The notes: generated by a model from the letters alone, not told the origin. Numbered from the stretch's first letter, positions 48,840 through 62,245 are shown. The stretch is DNA of 64,000 bases from Paulownia fortunei (GCA_019321725.1 CM033115.1:5404673-5468672); one strand, 5' to 3'. Program-made: numbers and translations.

Positions 48840-51712
48840 AATTCTTCTTTGGCAGCTTCTAGACGTACCATTGAAGACTTCAAATTTTCGACCACTTCTT
48901 CACTCAATTAAGAAGTATTTTTTATAGAAACAATCTCTTCTTCAATCTTATAAACTTTGGTTTGGGTACTTTGAAGAAGTTGTTGTTTCAATGATGTAGA
49001 CAAGTGCTTCTTTCGTCCTTTTGAATCATCAAGCTCCTTCTTGATGCGCTCCAACTCCTCATTGGTTGATTGAATTTGATTAACCTCTTTGTTTTCTCCA
49101 GTCTTGGCTTTGTGGAGGCGATCATTGGCTTCACTTAATTGCTATGCAAGGAATTCTTTGGATATCTTTTCAGAAGATGTTGACCTTGCCTCGTCATAAG
49201 CAGCGACCTTGGCAAAAAGTTCTTTCAATAGTTTTTCTACATAAGAAATATCAAAATTTGTAAAGCTCTTCATGGACTCAAGCACAAATGACATATCATC
49301 TTTGATGGATGAGAGGGAGTCGATCGAAGTATTTGTTGTCCTCTCATGGAGATCGCTCCACAACTATTGAAAATACTCCTTTTGGTCATTAAGTATGAAT
49401 TTTTTGGCTTCAAACACTAAAAATGCAGCATAATGAGGCATCTACTTGGCCCTCGTTGAGCTAAGTATTTCCTTTTGTGTTGCCCCATCAATTGGAAGAA
49501 ATGTGGCTGACAAGTTGGGCCCTCTAATTGATGTTTTGCTAACTCGTGATCCTTCACCATTATCAATATTAAGTAGTTCTTTCTCCAATTGAAACATTAT
49601 ATGTTTTCAATTAGAAAACAGTTACCCAAAAAGAGAAGAAAAAGAAGAGAAGAGAAGAAGAAGAAGTTAGGAAATGACCTCTTTTACGAAGTTCTCTATT
49701 TGCAGTGGATTACTCATAACATTACCAACATCAACGCCCCTTGGCTCTAAAGACCTGGGATTCTTTTTAAGTCTCTTCCAATGACGATCCGCATTGCTAC
49801 TACCACTTTTCTCCGAAGAGGGAAAGACATTCTTTCTCTTGCTGGCTTCGAGAGGCTCAATAGCTTGTACCTCACATCTATCAGGAAAAGAAGTGATAGA
49901 TGCATGTAGGGGATTTTGAGCATTTCCACCAAGAGTACTATCTTATTATTCATGTTCTTTATCTTTAAAATGAACTTTACTTGGCTTCACATTGATTAAA
50001 TTTGCGATGTTTTTCTCAAAGTAACCTTCATGATGTTTTCATCACATCATGTCTTGTAATCTTCTGAAAAGAATTTCTTTATATTGAGGGCAGACAAGGA
50101 AGACAAACCTCAGACATAGATTTGGATAGAGGGCATAAGTGCCAATGGTGAACTTCTTCCTCCAAAGAAGCTTTGCAGATGTCTCATGTTCCTGACGCTA
50201 CTTGATAAAATCTAAATTACAGACTGAATCGATGGGGACTAGAAGGCTCGATGATAAAGTATTTATCTTGCCTCAAAGAAAGATAGTTCGAACGGATAGT
50301 GATAAAGATGTTTTGCTCAAACTTCTCCACATTCCCATTGTCAACATATAAGAAATCTTTGCTCTTGGTAATTATGGTATAAGTCCAAGAAACGAAGTCT
50401 CCTTTATAGATTCCTTGTGGGCTTTCTTGGAATCATAGTACTTTGAGCTACTTTTGCCAAAAAAGATCACCATTTTTGGGCCGTGTACTTTTTTCCAAAA
50501 GTGGTAATGAGTCTTGAAGTAGTGCGCCAGCCACCTGTAGAAAAAGTGGATAAGGAATGTTGAATACACACAAGATGGTCTTGGAGAATTTGGGACCTTG
50601 TTTAGGCCTTTATAGATTCTTTTTAAAATGGGAACAACAAGGCTCACCCTCCGACCGCTTGCCATAATGCTTGCTATTTGGAAGGTACTGGTGTGTATCT
50701 AGTTGATGTCATCATTGGAAAGGACAAATGCACAAAGCTAACAAGCTAAATGTGCCGTCAAATATGTCTCATCTCTTGAACTCTCTTTTATGCCAAACTT
50801 TGAAAATAAAGCCAACTTTGAGGGACACCATTCTCTATGTACGTTAAAATCACCAAGTAGATTATGGATTGATTTGAAATGACTCATCTTCTTTTCTCTA
50901 CGTGGAGGAAGGGGAAGATACTTAGTAGCCTTCTTGGACCAAGATTTAAACCACATCAATGGATACTTGAGAAGATTGATCTCCATTGGCTCTCCATCAA
51001 AACAAATAATAAGCATAGAATAGATGCTTGCAAAAGCGAGCACCTTATCGACACCAGTGAGCTCCTTATTGTTGGAGATACTTCATCATATAAAGATCCA
51101 GTCATAGAAAGGCCTGTGAGAGTGTGAAAATCCCATAATGATATGGACAATTCTCCAAGGAAAGTCAATAAAGTGTTGGTGAGTGGACACCACACCTCGC
51201 AAATACCTTGACTATGTTAGAATTATGATCATACATGAACAACGAAGCATATACTGAGTCATATATTTATGCCGCAAGAAGCTTGTGCTCATACTGATTG
51301 AGGATGTCTTCAGTCCACTCCCAATAGCCCTTGATGTAGTGGAATTCACCAGCAAACTAAATAGCATCTCCCCACTTGGTTTTGCCTTTGATGATGTGAT
51401 GACCCAATGTTGGTAATGGAGTTAGCTCATTCAACTGCTGATGGTGAGTTGCTTGCAAAGCTCACACCCTGGAATTCTTTCTCAATGAGATCATTCCGCT
51501 AAGTAAAGTGGATTTGTCAACTTCGCCCATGGCTTTGTGTATCGATCAACAAGGGGGGTATAGACTACCAAAATTATGCTCTTCTCCATGGGTTGACTTT
51601 CATCATCAGGGACCACCAAGTGATACACCCCATAAGAAGAGGAAATATCTTTGAAATAAACCATTGTGAAAACTATCAAAGAGCAAAAATAAAAATCGAA
51701 AGGAAGAATCAA
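48840..51712 (-). pseudogene. Plant mobile domain (PMD) gene, antisense remnant
   Basis: Encodes parts of a PMD (aminotransferase-like plant mobile domain) protein, a family found in plant genes and as extra ORFs in transposons. In minus-strand order: KDISSSYGVYHLVVPDDESQ (near 51650-51590), MWCPLTNTLLTFLGELSISL and LYDEVSPTI (51195-51080), WFKSWSKKATKYLPLPPRRE (~50960-50900), REWCPSKLALFSKFGI, then MASGRRVSLVVPILKRIYKG (50665-50600) and FLIHFFYRWLAHYFKTHY. A charged, coiled-coil-like C-terminal part runs 49363-48840. Each junction needs a frameshift. It lies downstream of the RT remnant on the opposite strand, inside the span between RT and the LTR at 52912, as described for antisense extra ORFs of Tat-type elements. 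Confidence 0.75.
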
Positions 51713-52911
51713 AATTTAGAATATTGGAATATCAGAAAGAATTTTAAATCCCAGCTGAACTATATGCTAAAGTTCTATAAAATTCTGGTGATTCTCCAAG
51801 TAGCAGTCTTGAATTAATTACCTTCCTCAAAATATCTGAAACTTGAGGAACATAAAGGAAAAAAAATTTAGAGAACATGAGTTGTAAAAATAGTTATGTT
51901 TGTTACCATGCCTAGGTTGATTAAGTTTGATAATTTGTTGTGTTCAAAGAAAAGCATAACAGATGTGCATCATGCCAAAGAAAAGAACAAGGCAATGCTT
52001 TGTACTAAAAAAAGAGTAGGGGCGTCTATATAAATTCATATGCTTGAGAAATTAAAATTCTATGTTTCATGTTTGAGACAATTAAATAAACACATTGTCT
52101 TGAGCAGAAATAAGATATGAGAAGCTTACCAATTCAACAATTGGCAACAAAAAGGGAGAAACAAAGCAACAAAAATCCAGTGAGCAATACTGCAATTTTT
52201 TTTCTTGTCTGAGAGATTATTGGAAAAAATAAAGCATCGAAGCATATCTTTTATAGGCCATGGATGTGAATTAATATTAAAAGTCTTTCATTATCCAATT
52301 ACTTGAGATAGAGTTTAATTAGAAGAGAATTTCCAGCTTATATTCAAAATAAAGAGTCCATTGATTGTAATATGGTTGAATGGTGAATAACTTTGATATG
52401 TTTTGTTAGTATAAGTTTGCTTCAAATATACAATGGCAGTAGTTGCAAAGTTGGACGGAAATTGGAGCTAATTTCAAACCACATGCACCATAATTCATGT
52501 CGGCCCAAGTAAGTTAAGAAAAAAAATGGAAAAGTAGAAAAAGGAAAATTGGAAAGAATAAAGCCATGCTGCTTTGCTGCGTAACTGATTTGCAATGGGA
52601 ATGAGTCATCGACCGAATTAATTTGCAAAGATAAAGATGTGATTCAATGCTAATGGATATTTTTGGAGGATATGAAATTTGGACTATATTGCAATAATAC
52701 ATTTCTATTATGAAAGAAATGGGCATTCAAAGGTGGAAGGCCCGAGAGCCAATATCATGGGACAAACATCCAATTATTTGGTTCAATTGTTCAAGTTTAA
52801 AAGTCTACATGCAATTTTTGCAATGCGTAATTACAAATGGAAATTGAATTAATTATTGTGACTTATTCACTTCAAGATATTTTGTCAGTGAACAAATCTC
52901 GAGGGGATATT
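51713..52911. other. AT-rich DNA upstream of PMD remnant
   Basis: No gene was seen. It probably held the 5' leader of the PMD gene and the last stretch of the Tat-type element. It ends with ATCTCGAGGGGATATT (52897-52911), a polypurine tract for the LTR that follows. Confidence 0.45.
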
Positions 52912-53780
52912 TGTAGACAAATTAAATTTATGTCAATTAAATGGCGATACGTGTACATTAATATATTAAATGTCAATTTTATATTTTTTTATTTATATTA
53001 GGAATTTAATTAAATTTAATTCCTAAAATAAATAATTAATTAATTGATATTATAATATATATTTTGTTGGCCATTAAATATCACAAAGTGCCAAATCTTA
53101 ATTGTTGGAAATCAATACTATCTTTTAACTTATGGAAGTGAGTACTAACACAAATTGGTAATTCAAGTCATATCTTGTGATTATAAAAAAAACATGAATG
53201 ACCAATCAAATTTTGTCATTTGATTAAATGACTTATATAAGAACCTCTATCTTACTAGTATAAATAGGGGTCATTCTCAAGAGTTAAAAGCATAAGTTGT
53301 GAAGAAAAGATCCGAACAAGAATGATATTAGAAGGAAATTCTCTCAACTTAAGGTGATCCTTGGTATTCAAGGCAAAAAATAAGGCGTTCATCACGAAAT
53401 CCGTTCAAATAATACTATTTTAATTTGAGATTAGATTGTTAAATCCTCAAACTAACATTATTGAAGATCAAATCCACTTTGAAGGAAATCAAATGGTCAA
53501 TTACATCAACAAGTTGTCAAATTCCAAAGTCAATGTTCTTGAAATTCTAATGTTTAATTTAAGATCAAATTGCTAGATCTTCGAATTAACATTATTTAAA
53601 GGACGAAATCAAGTTCAGAAGAGATCAAATTATTGATTCCACCTCTAAAAGTTCAAATCACGAAAAATTTTGTTTTTGAAGAGAAGAATAAAAAAACCCA
53701 CAGAGATTATAATCATTTAATTCTTTTAATTCAATACAATTCAATTTGTACTATTTTTCTTGTTATAATTTTTACAGACA
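52912..53780 (+). repeat. Probable 3' LTR of Tat-type element
   Basis: Starts TGTAGACAAATTAAATTT directly after the CTCGAGGGGATAT tract. A TATAAATAGGGG box is at 53259-53270. A downstream pair of diverged ~120-bp repeats (53410-53525 and 53550-53650) is built on AGATCAAATTGCTAGATC-like units. The end near TTTTTACAGACA is set by eye. The 5' LTR is not in the window. Confidence 0.6.
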
Positions 53781-54603
53781 ACGAAATTTGTCTTACATTT
53801 ATATTCTAAATGGTAATATAAATAGCTTTATCTCTTTATCTTATAAATAATATAATACTTAAAAAATAAAATTATTAGTTTTACAAAAAAACTATTATTC
53901 TAACTATGAAGGAATAAATTTATAGTAGTGACGAGTAGAAATAAGAATTGAAGTATTATTAGAAGTCTAATATATATTAATTTATTGGTGTTTAGATAAC
54001 TTACTTTAAAATATTAACTTATGTGGAATTTAGAGTTAATTCAAGATTTAATAAGCAAGTATTAAAGTTTGAGGTAAATTATTGATATCATTTAATGGTA
54101 TAAATAATTCTATTATATAAATAAGGTATGCATGCATATATCAATAAATATTAACTAATCTAATTTCAATATGTAGCAATTGATTTGTGAAAGTACAATC
54201 AAAATTAAAAAATTAAGAATTTTTTAGTAAAAACAAAAAATATGAGAGATGATTTTGCAAATATATATATATATATATGATGGCATTTATATTAATTTAT
54301 GTAAGATAATTTCAAGTTTAATGTATATTCTCTATAATATTGAACTCATATTTTCTAGTTTTTTAATCTATATTTAATTAAATATTAATTTATTTATAAA
54401 GTTAGTATTGAATAAACTTTGGAATCAAATTAATTGACATTTGATTATAAATGGTCAAAGTATAGATTATTATAGAGGGGCAAAGTGACTGTTTTCACTA
54501 TTTTAGAGGTATTTTTGCTCATCAATATTATTTATTTTGATTAGGGGATATTTGAAGGTTTTATTAGTGGAGGAAATTATTAAGTGGGAATTTTACCGAC
54601 AAA
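53781..54603. other. AT-rich intergenic DNA
   Basis: No gene was recognised. It contains a (TA)n run at 54260-54279. Confidence 0.45.
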
Positions 54604-55656
54604 TGTTTTTGACATAATTATTTATTTCTATTCAAATAATTTATGTTGCTTTTTATGTACTTTGTTTGTATTTTGTGGGAATTCGAAAATGAGACAAACA
54701 AATAAGGTTGCAAAAGAATGACTAGAAAAAGTGAGAAAAAGTGCGGGAATGTACAACTAGGTCTCTTTTGTGCATTTTTTTTTATCGGAAGAAGGATATA
54801 AAAATAGAAGACCTAACAACACGTTGGGGGACTTTTGGCGCATCTTGGATAAGGAGAAATGAAGGGAATAAGAAAGAACACTTCAAGAGCAAGATTGGAG
54901 ACATCAATTAATTCCTAGACATAAGAATCGATTCTCCTCTCGATTCCTAGAGTTCTTTCTTTTCTTTGAATCATGAGTGTGTATTTGTCTATAAGTTTTC
55001 TAAATTCCGTTATGAACTAAATTCAGTTTCTGAGGAATGATATAACTTGAGTTTGAACCGATGTTTTGATAATTTGAGTTATTTCAGTTTATTTTTATCA
55101 TCTGATTTGATTGCATCATGGTTAACTAATCACTAATTTGGATTATATGGTATATAAGAATTTGACACTTGTGATGTGACCTTGACACAACACAACCTAC
55201 AAATTCATATAGTCCGGAGTATATGAACTATTTGAAGTCTTGTAAAGAATAGTTTAGCTTTATACAAATTTAATTTTAGATTTTTATAGAAATATCAAAA
55301 CATGATCACTTGGCACTAGGGAGAAAGAGTTGATTAATTTAGGATTCTTGACTAATAAATTGATTATTCTGAATTTGATTGATTGATCTGATAGAACATA
55401 CAGATAATTAAACAAAATCAAACCCCTAGAGTTTAGCCAATATCAATTCTTCTTAAAATTTGCCAAGTCAAAAGCTTTCTTTAATTTTAGGATTTTTGTT
55501 ACAATCTTCAATCGTTTTGAGTAAAGTTAGAATTATTTTAATTACAGTACTTAGTATTTATTAAATTCCAATCACGATAGATATGACAATCCTTCTCATT
55601 TTATTATACTAAAACTTTATGTTGTAGGCTTGCACTTTGGAATTTCATGAACAGCA
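54604..55656 (+). repeat. LTR-like block, probably solo gypsy LTR
   Basis: A TATAAAAATAGAAGACC box near 54798 is followed by a leader (TTCTCCTCTCGATTCCTAGAG) and an AT-rich R/U5-like part. Its layout resembles the end of the LTR at 2597-3879: TTGATTAATTTAGGATTCTTGAC here, TTGATAATTTAGGGATTCTCGATC there. It ends TGCACTTTGGAATTTC...AGCA. No primer site or polypurine tract adjoins, so a solo or broken LTR is likely. The borders are uncertain. Confidence 0.45.
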
Positions 55657-55716
55657 GTGATTGATACTAATCCGTATAGTACAAGGGCGTAAAATGAATT
55701 TAATCCTTTTAGTTAG

Positions 55717-56420
55717 GGCTAGTTATGTATCTTTGTAATTAATTGTTGTGTGCAGCATTAGTAACATAATTGCTTAATTAAAGTGTTAAACCATTTCATG
55801 AGTCCTTTGGGTCATTCTTAATCGGTTGATGAGTTGACAATTAATTACTCATTTATTTTTATTACTTAAGAGTTTTTTTGTCACTTACGATTGTTTTGTA
55901 ATTTATTATTTTAAGTACTTATATTGATTAGCCATGGAAGCTTTAATGAAGTCCCAAATTTTGAGGGTTTGAGTTCAGTCCACTAGAACTATGGATATTT
56001 GTCTACTTCATACTAATTGTGTGTTGATAATTGATTATTATAAATTATTGATTAAAAATTATTAACTCATTTTTTAATTAATATCCAGATATAATGATGT
56101 ATTTGATTGGTTCACTAAAAAATTACTAATATTAATTAGCTAGTTACTTGACCAAATAAAATTCCCACTTGAATCAAAGTACTGTTAGTATTTAAAAGTT
56201 GATGGTTAAGTGGTTGGTTATCATTTATCAAGAGTTATCCAGTCTGCTCATTAATACCAGCTTACTTAATAATTTTTTAGTTAATCATTTTTGATAAGTT
56301 TTGATATAAAAAATTATTAGCAGATTTATTATCATCCAATGAATATCATTATATATCTATATTCATGGCACAAATTTAGTGATTTATGTTAATTAACTAG
56401 TCAAATTTAGTTGAAGAGGA
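55717..56420 (+). repeat. Dispersed repeat, copy 2
   Basis: Collinear with 18303-18812 on the same strand, with about 210 extra bp at 55935-56145. The last part (CATGGCACAAATTTAGTGAT...TTAACTAGTCAAATTT) matches best. Confidence 0.6.
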
Positions 56421-57667
56421 ACGTCTTTTAGTAAGCATGGATTTTGCAAACAAAATTCATATTCTAGCTCAAAACCTTTTGACACATAAATTCAGGTTGC
56501 TATTTGAAGTATTTTGTTTATTTTGTTCTGATCCCTCAAATTGCATTTACTTACACTATTACTCCAAAATCCAAGGAAGTCTTTGCCTAATGAATTTTGC
56601 AAGAAATATCCAAAGGAACAATTTAAGCATATGCTATGCACATAATATACTACAATCATTAAAAATAATAAACCACATACAATAATTTAATTAAACTGAT
56701 TGGAACACAATTGACAAGTAAAATGCACTTAATCCTTCAAATTAAATAAAAATTAAAATATCAATACTTAAACGTTAACGTTAAAAAATATGGGTCTCAC
56801 CTGATGAATTCCAGATGCCCACAGCATATAGTGTAACAACGTCCATGAGAAAAACCTATGTTGTGGACTCTTCTCTCATTAAGAAAAGTTCCTCCTAGTT
56901 CTAGTAATTTAATTACCATCCTTAAATGGGTTACAAATGGAGTACATTATTGGATAAATATATAAATAACTATCTTCTTACATAAAATAAATAAAAGCTA
57001 TCGTAAGTTGTTTATATACAATTATTTTATCCTGTGTTTAAATATAGTGTTAAATGAATCCATTGCATTCATAGATCGTATATTGGGGTTGATCTTAAAT
57101 TTTGGAAGGAACACGATGAAGATATTTCATGTTCAACTTGGAATAAATAATTATGATGTGCCACAAAAATTAAGAATTGAGTGTTTGAACAAATAAAATA
57201 ATATGAGGTCCAGCACTTAAAAGACACAAATTCGTGGCGTTACTCTTAATAAGATCCACAAGTTTGTCGAAAAACTTGTATCCATAAAAAATAACATTGA
57301 CAAGTTTGTTGGCCACAAACAAAATCCAAAAATTGAAACCATTATAGAATTCATATTTAAATAACAAAAAAACGTGGAACAAATCAACAATCTTATGTGA
57401 AATGAAGTCTAAGGTCTCCATCTACCAATCTCATTCTGCCAAACTCTAATTCCTAAGATGAAAAGAGGCAAAAGCTCATAGACTACTGAGTTGCCAAACC
57501 CTATTTGTGCCTATGAGATAGTTATCAAACATTCTGATCTTCATTTTTTTAACCAAATAATCGTGAGAGGAAACATTTGTAGAGAAAATATTAGTAAAAC
57601 ATCGATCTATTTCGTGTTATTCTTTTTCTATACTCATAAGCTTCTCTATTTTTGTTCTAACAAATAG
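56421..57667. other. Upstream region of GDSL copy C
   Basis: AT-rich. ORFs at 56437-56685 and 57008-57196 have no recognised similarity. The stretch upstream of 57668 would have contained the start of GDSL copy C but is not recognisably similar to copies A and B beyond the exon. Confidence 0.4.
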
Positions 57668-57959
57668 GTGCACCCAAGAAATAAGAGGTCCTATATAATC
57701 CGCATACCAGCTTTTGCTCATACACGTAATTCCATTCGAATTTCTCTCTTTAAGCCCCACATCATATTGGCCTGATGGTGAAATCTTTCCTGGATATCCT
57801 ACTGCCATTGGTTCGATGGTTATCTTATCATAAACTATATAAGTATGTCCTATCAATATATATATCACGGTTCAATTATTTAAAAGACAATTCTAGGGTA
57901 GACCCAATTTGGTCAGACAAATTAATGACATGATAAGTATATATATATATATACTCACT

Positions 57960-59240
57960 CACGTTACAGGAACGGAGCTAGGATTTTAAAAAGGTAAGGG
58001 GAGTGGATTGTAAAAAACATAATATTATTTAGTCATTTTTTTATATATAGATATATTTTCTTATACGATTTTTTTAAGTAAATATTAAAAATAAAATACA
58101 AACATAAATATAATACGTGATATTTATACATAGATTTTTTATATCTATTATATTTGTATAAGTATTTGAACAAAAATTGAATTCTAAACAAATATGAGAA
58201 TTAATTCTAAGTCAATCCAATACAAAACAAAACTAACTTACAAAGTTACAAAATATGATCTGAAAATTGGAGCAACCTCACAGGTCATTATTAACTGTTC
58301 AAAATTTTCTTATTATAATGGAAAAGAAAAGTGTTCTTAAAATAAAATGTTGTTTATGTAAATAGTTATATATTTTTAAAAGATTACATTAGCAAAAATG
58401 TAATCGTGATACATATTTTAAACATACAAAAAATATGAATGTTTTAATTGTGATGTTGTGAAATTGTGTCCCATAGGGTAATACAAATAATAAGAGAATT
58501 TAACTCTAGTTGGACCAAATAAAATTGAAAAGAAAATAAAATGCAAATTATTGAACAAAGAGAACTCAATAAAAATAAATAAATATGAATGAAAATATTT
58601 TAAGAAATCAATGAACTACAACCATTTTAAAAATTAATGAAGTTCTTAACTACTTTTATTGTGAAAGAGATCCATTATTAAAATAACTATAATTCTTAAC
58701 ATTAAAAAAAATTATAGTAACATATCAAAATAGATTTGGCCAATCAAGCTTCTTCCAAAAACTAATGAAATAATTTGAACATTATTTCATAAACATCAAC
58801 TGAATAAAATAATTTTTATATTATGAAAAACCTACATTTATAATTTCTTGTAAAATAAAAAATTAGAATAACCTCAAATAATAAGCAAAGAAAGTGGAAA
58901 CAAATACGTTTAAAACTATAAATAAAAAATAACAATAATAGTATAGACTAAAATATACAACATTTGTACAAACTAAATCATAATAAAATTTTTAAAGTTA
59001 GTACAAATACCTTTTAAAAATTTTGTAATAATAATAAATTTCATTATATATAAAATTTTAAAAAATAAAATTTAAAATAATTTCAAAATAACTCTATATT
59101 TATTAAATTTACATATTTAAAATAGAATTATAAAAATTTGAAAGTAGCAGATAGGATAATTTAATTATTCAAGAGTTGGCAAAAATTTTAAATTTACTAA
59201 ACTTACATATTAAAAATGCAATTTAAAAAAAATCGAGTGT
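57960..59240. other. Extra AT-rich DNA in intron 1 of GDSL copy C
   Basis: Copies A and B have only about 260-300 bp between exons 1 and 2; copy C has 1.6 kb. The flanking intron is recognisable (GTAGACCCAATTTGGTCAGAC at 57898). The insert starts near GGAACGGAGCTAGGATTTT and ends near GTAGGTTGTCGCCTTG. No inverted ends or coding sequence were found, so its class is unknown. Confidence 0.5.
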
Positions 59241-60287
59241 AGGTTGTCGCCTTGTAATTAGTCATTCTCTTTAATTAGAATATGAATTAATCATATGAAA
59301 AGTATAGCTATATTTAAACTGTGATTGTTTTAGTTTGGCCGAACCTTGTCCAAGCTAGGGTTTCCTTAATCAAGCTTTGTGTTATGGTGTTGTACGACAA
59401 ATATTTAACCAAGCTTTGTGTTGTGGCGTTGCATTATAAAAATTGACAGCTATGGCTCTTGGGCATCCATTATTAAACCCTTGCTTGGCCAGGACTTTCT
59501 TCATTCCACAATGGTGTCTTCTTTTTTCTTGGCGAAGGGGATCATAGTTTCGGCTGTACCCCCTTAATGTTCAATTAAGATGGTTTAGGAGATATCTTAA
59601 CTCCACATGTTCTACACCAACAGATTTTATATAAATCATTTATATACTTGATATAATGAAAAATTCGGTCTTGATTTTTGACATCTATCTCTTTCTAAGC
59701 TTGAAATTAAGGTGAAGATCTTCTTTCTAACATTATTTAGTCAATTATTCTAATAAAAATTTGATTAAAGATTAAAATATACCCATTCTGAAAGAATACA
59801 CATATACAAGTTTGCAAAAAATAAAAAATAAAAAATAAAAAATAAGTGGGAGTTATTGTAATAATCCGCGATTTTCTAAAGTATAAGTGAGAGACCAAGT
59901 TTTGAGTTTAAGGCCGTTTCTCTTTAACATTATATATAAAAATGAAAATTTTCAAAATATAAAGTGGTACACAAATGCATAATTTCTAAATGAAGTGAGA
60001 GATGTAAGCTTTAAATTGTGAGTATGCCTTTAGTAGTACAAATGTTAACTATTATTAGAAATAAACAATGTTTAAAAAGTTAAATTGGAGTTATTTTCTA
60101 AATGTATTATCTTTCCATGCATGAATAATAACATATTTTGTCTAAATCATTCAAAAGGACCTCATAATTAGAGTTTTGGTCTCTCACATTTTCTAGAATC
60201 ATACATTTTATCCTGAACATATAGTTAGTCTATACTATTTTTATTATGAAATTTTTTCTTTCATCTTTTGGTCTTTTACTTAATGTT

Positions 60288-60325
60288 GTTTCTTTTCTTT
60301 TCTTTTCTTTTCTTTTCTTTTTTTG
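60288..60325. repeat. (TTTCT)n microsatellite
   Basis: Seven or so TTTCT units in intron 2 of GDSL copy C. Confidence 0.85.
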
Positions 60326-60997
60326 AAAGCTCACTGTTGTAAAACTAAGTTTTACTTTTAGTTGTGTAAAAAATTGTTATTTTCTCATAAATAAAATTTA
60401 GTCTATATTCCTAATGTTATTGAAGAAGGTAAAATTTAATTTTTGTCCCAGTTTTCTTTAAAAAAATTTGGTTTCAAACAAAAAAAAAATCTCATCTAAT
60501 TTTAAGATGATGCATTTCCTTTTCATATAGGAAATTTCATATAGACAAGTTAACAGATGACATTTATATAATTAAATTAGGCACGAGAATTAATTTTTTT
60601 GTCGCTGATTTCTTTTTGTGCACAATATAATGCTTTTCAATGTGTAAACAAATCTATACTGTTTGTGCATGGGGTTAAAATTTTAATTTTGGTTTTTCAC
60701 TTTCTTTTTAAATATGCATTTTTGGAAAAATGACCCATCTAATTGAAAGTTATGAATTTCTTTAAATATATTGAATTATGGGTGTTTATTATTTTATTAG
60801 TTTTTTCAGAATTTTTGATCAAACAGTATTTGATATAATATTTTTTTTTTTAAATTTCAAACAATAGAAGTGATGCCAAAAATCAAAATCTCACATTTCA
60901 CAATGAAAATCTCTCAACAAGTTTTGTGTGTCAATTTGGTAGAATTTTTGAAAAGTAAAATTTTGTATGTTCTTGTGAGAGTCTGCAAGTAAGTTAA

Positions 60998-61372
60998 GGC
61001 AATGTTTGGTTAGTATTTGAGAGTGACTGGAAGGTGTGTCCGAGGGAAGAAATTAGAATTAAAGAAATATTTAATTTGTATTTTGGGAGGAGATAAATTC
61101 TATTATAGATATCATTTCTTGTAAAATTTTATTGGTTAGTGATGTCACATCAAGGTTTTTAATATTATAGGTTGTATTTTTGAATGTAAAAAAAAAAAAG
61201 ATACATATTTATAATACTATAAAATTAAAAAATATAATGATATTGCTTTATAGTGGGTCCTATTTTTTTTGGGAGAAGAAGAAATTGTAATTGAGGAAAG
61301 GTGTAATACAAACATGATTTTGTTTATGAAAAAAAGAATTAGAGAAATCCCAAATGCTAACCAAACACAACC
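60998..61372. mobile_element. Tourist-like MITE in exon 3 of GDSL copy C
   Basis: 375 bp with inverted ends GGCAATGTTTGGTTAGTATT and (reverse complement of the right end) GGTTGTGTTTGGTTAGCATT. It is flanked by the 3-bp duplication TAA (60995-60997 and 61373-61375). A TAA target and GG...TGTTTGG ends are those of PIF/Harbinger-derived Tourist MITEs. Taking out the element and one TAA rejoins the exon in frame, which confirms the borders. No transposase is encoded. Confidence 0.88.
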
Positions 61373-62245
61373 TAAATAAATCTCTCGTGTTTGCCAGTAA
61401 AATTGGATACAACGATGTCTGATATGCAACTTCCCAAGGGCGGTTAGTTCAAAAGATCCAGACCTACATACCCTTAGTAACTCAAGCTATTATCAATACC
61501 ACAAGAGTATTTTATACCAATTTTTTTCATTTAATTCCATTGAAAATGAGATTTATTCACATCAATTAGTGAAAAATGGGATATATATTGATTGTTATTG
61601 ATTCTCTTTTTTGCAGGAGGTGATCCAGGCTGGTGCTTCACAAGTAGTAGTTATTGGAAATTTTCCACCTTGGATGCTTCCCTTTTGCTCCAAATTATGC
61701 TGCTAGCAATGACCCCACAACATAGGATGATATAAGGTGATTGAAAAGTGTGAATAATCCAACAATTTTTCAGAACAATGGTGTACAAGTAGCTCTGGAC
61801 TCTCTCACAAAGGAATTTCCTGATGCCACCAAATTACATGTGGACTACTATAATACTTCTCTGAAACTTCTTCATGAAGCACCACTCTTGATTAGTGTTA
61901 AGTGTTTTGGAATATAAAAGGAAAAGAGATTCAATGTTATTTTATTTTATTTTGATTTTGAAAGAGGATACTAACAAATTCTCAACTTTCCTCTAAGTGA
62001 CTGGAATCGAAAAGAGATTTAGTGTTAACTGATATTTTCTTGTTCTTTTCCAAAAATTTGTTAAAGCTTTGCGGCAGAATTGAAGGACAATATAAACCTA
62101 AGAAGTTGCCATTTTTTTGTGGAAACATCTATATACATTGGGATGACATACATCTAACACAAGAGGCAAATCTTCATATATCCAAAGTTCTCATTAATAA
62201 TTTGAGGGTCAACTGCACTAAATAAACCATGTTAACTCAAAACCT

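Larger units (their letters stand above)
57668..62225 (+). pseudogene. GDSL esterase/lipase pseudogene, copy C
   Basis: Third copy of the five-exon gene, inverted relative to A and B. Exon 1 (57668-57842) is badly decayed: stops, no GDS motif, but a GEIFPGYPT end remains. Intron 1 is enlarged to 1.6 kb. Exon 2 is 59450-59623 (AMALGHPLLNPCLARTFF), with the donor GT changed to AT. Exon 3 is 60980-60997 plus 61376-61506, split by a MITE; across the gap the codons KLNKSLVFASKIGYND keep block III. Exon 4 (61617-61890) has a 1-bp insertion in GNFP and also a GT-to-AT donor change. Exon 5 (about 62048-62225) ends HWDDIHLTQEAN...VNCTK, with catalytic Asp and His kept. Non-functional. The antisense frame at 57617-57868 is only its shadow. 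Confidence 0.85.

Noticed and set aside
57617..57868. 83-codon minus-strand ORF (MIYILIGHTYIVYDK...) that looked like an unknown conserved exon
   Set aside because: It is the antisense of GDSL copy C exon 1: the plus strand reads GEIFPGYPT followed by intron sequence matching copies A and B.
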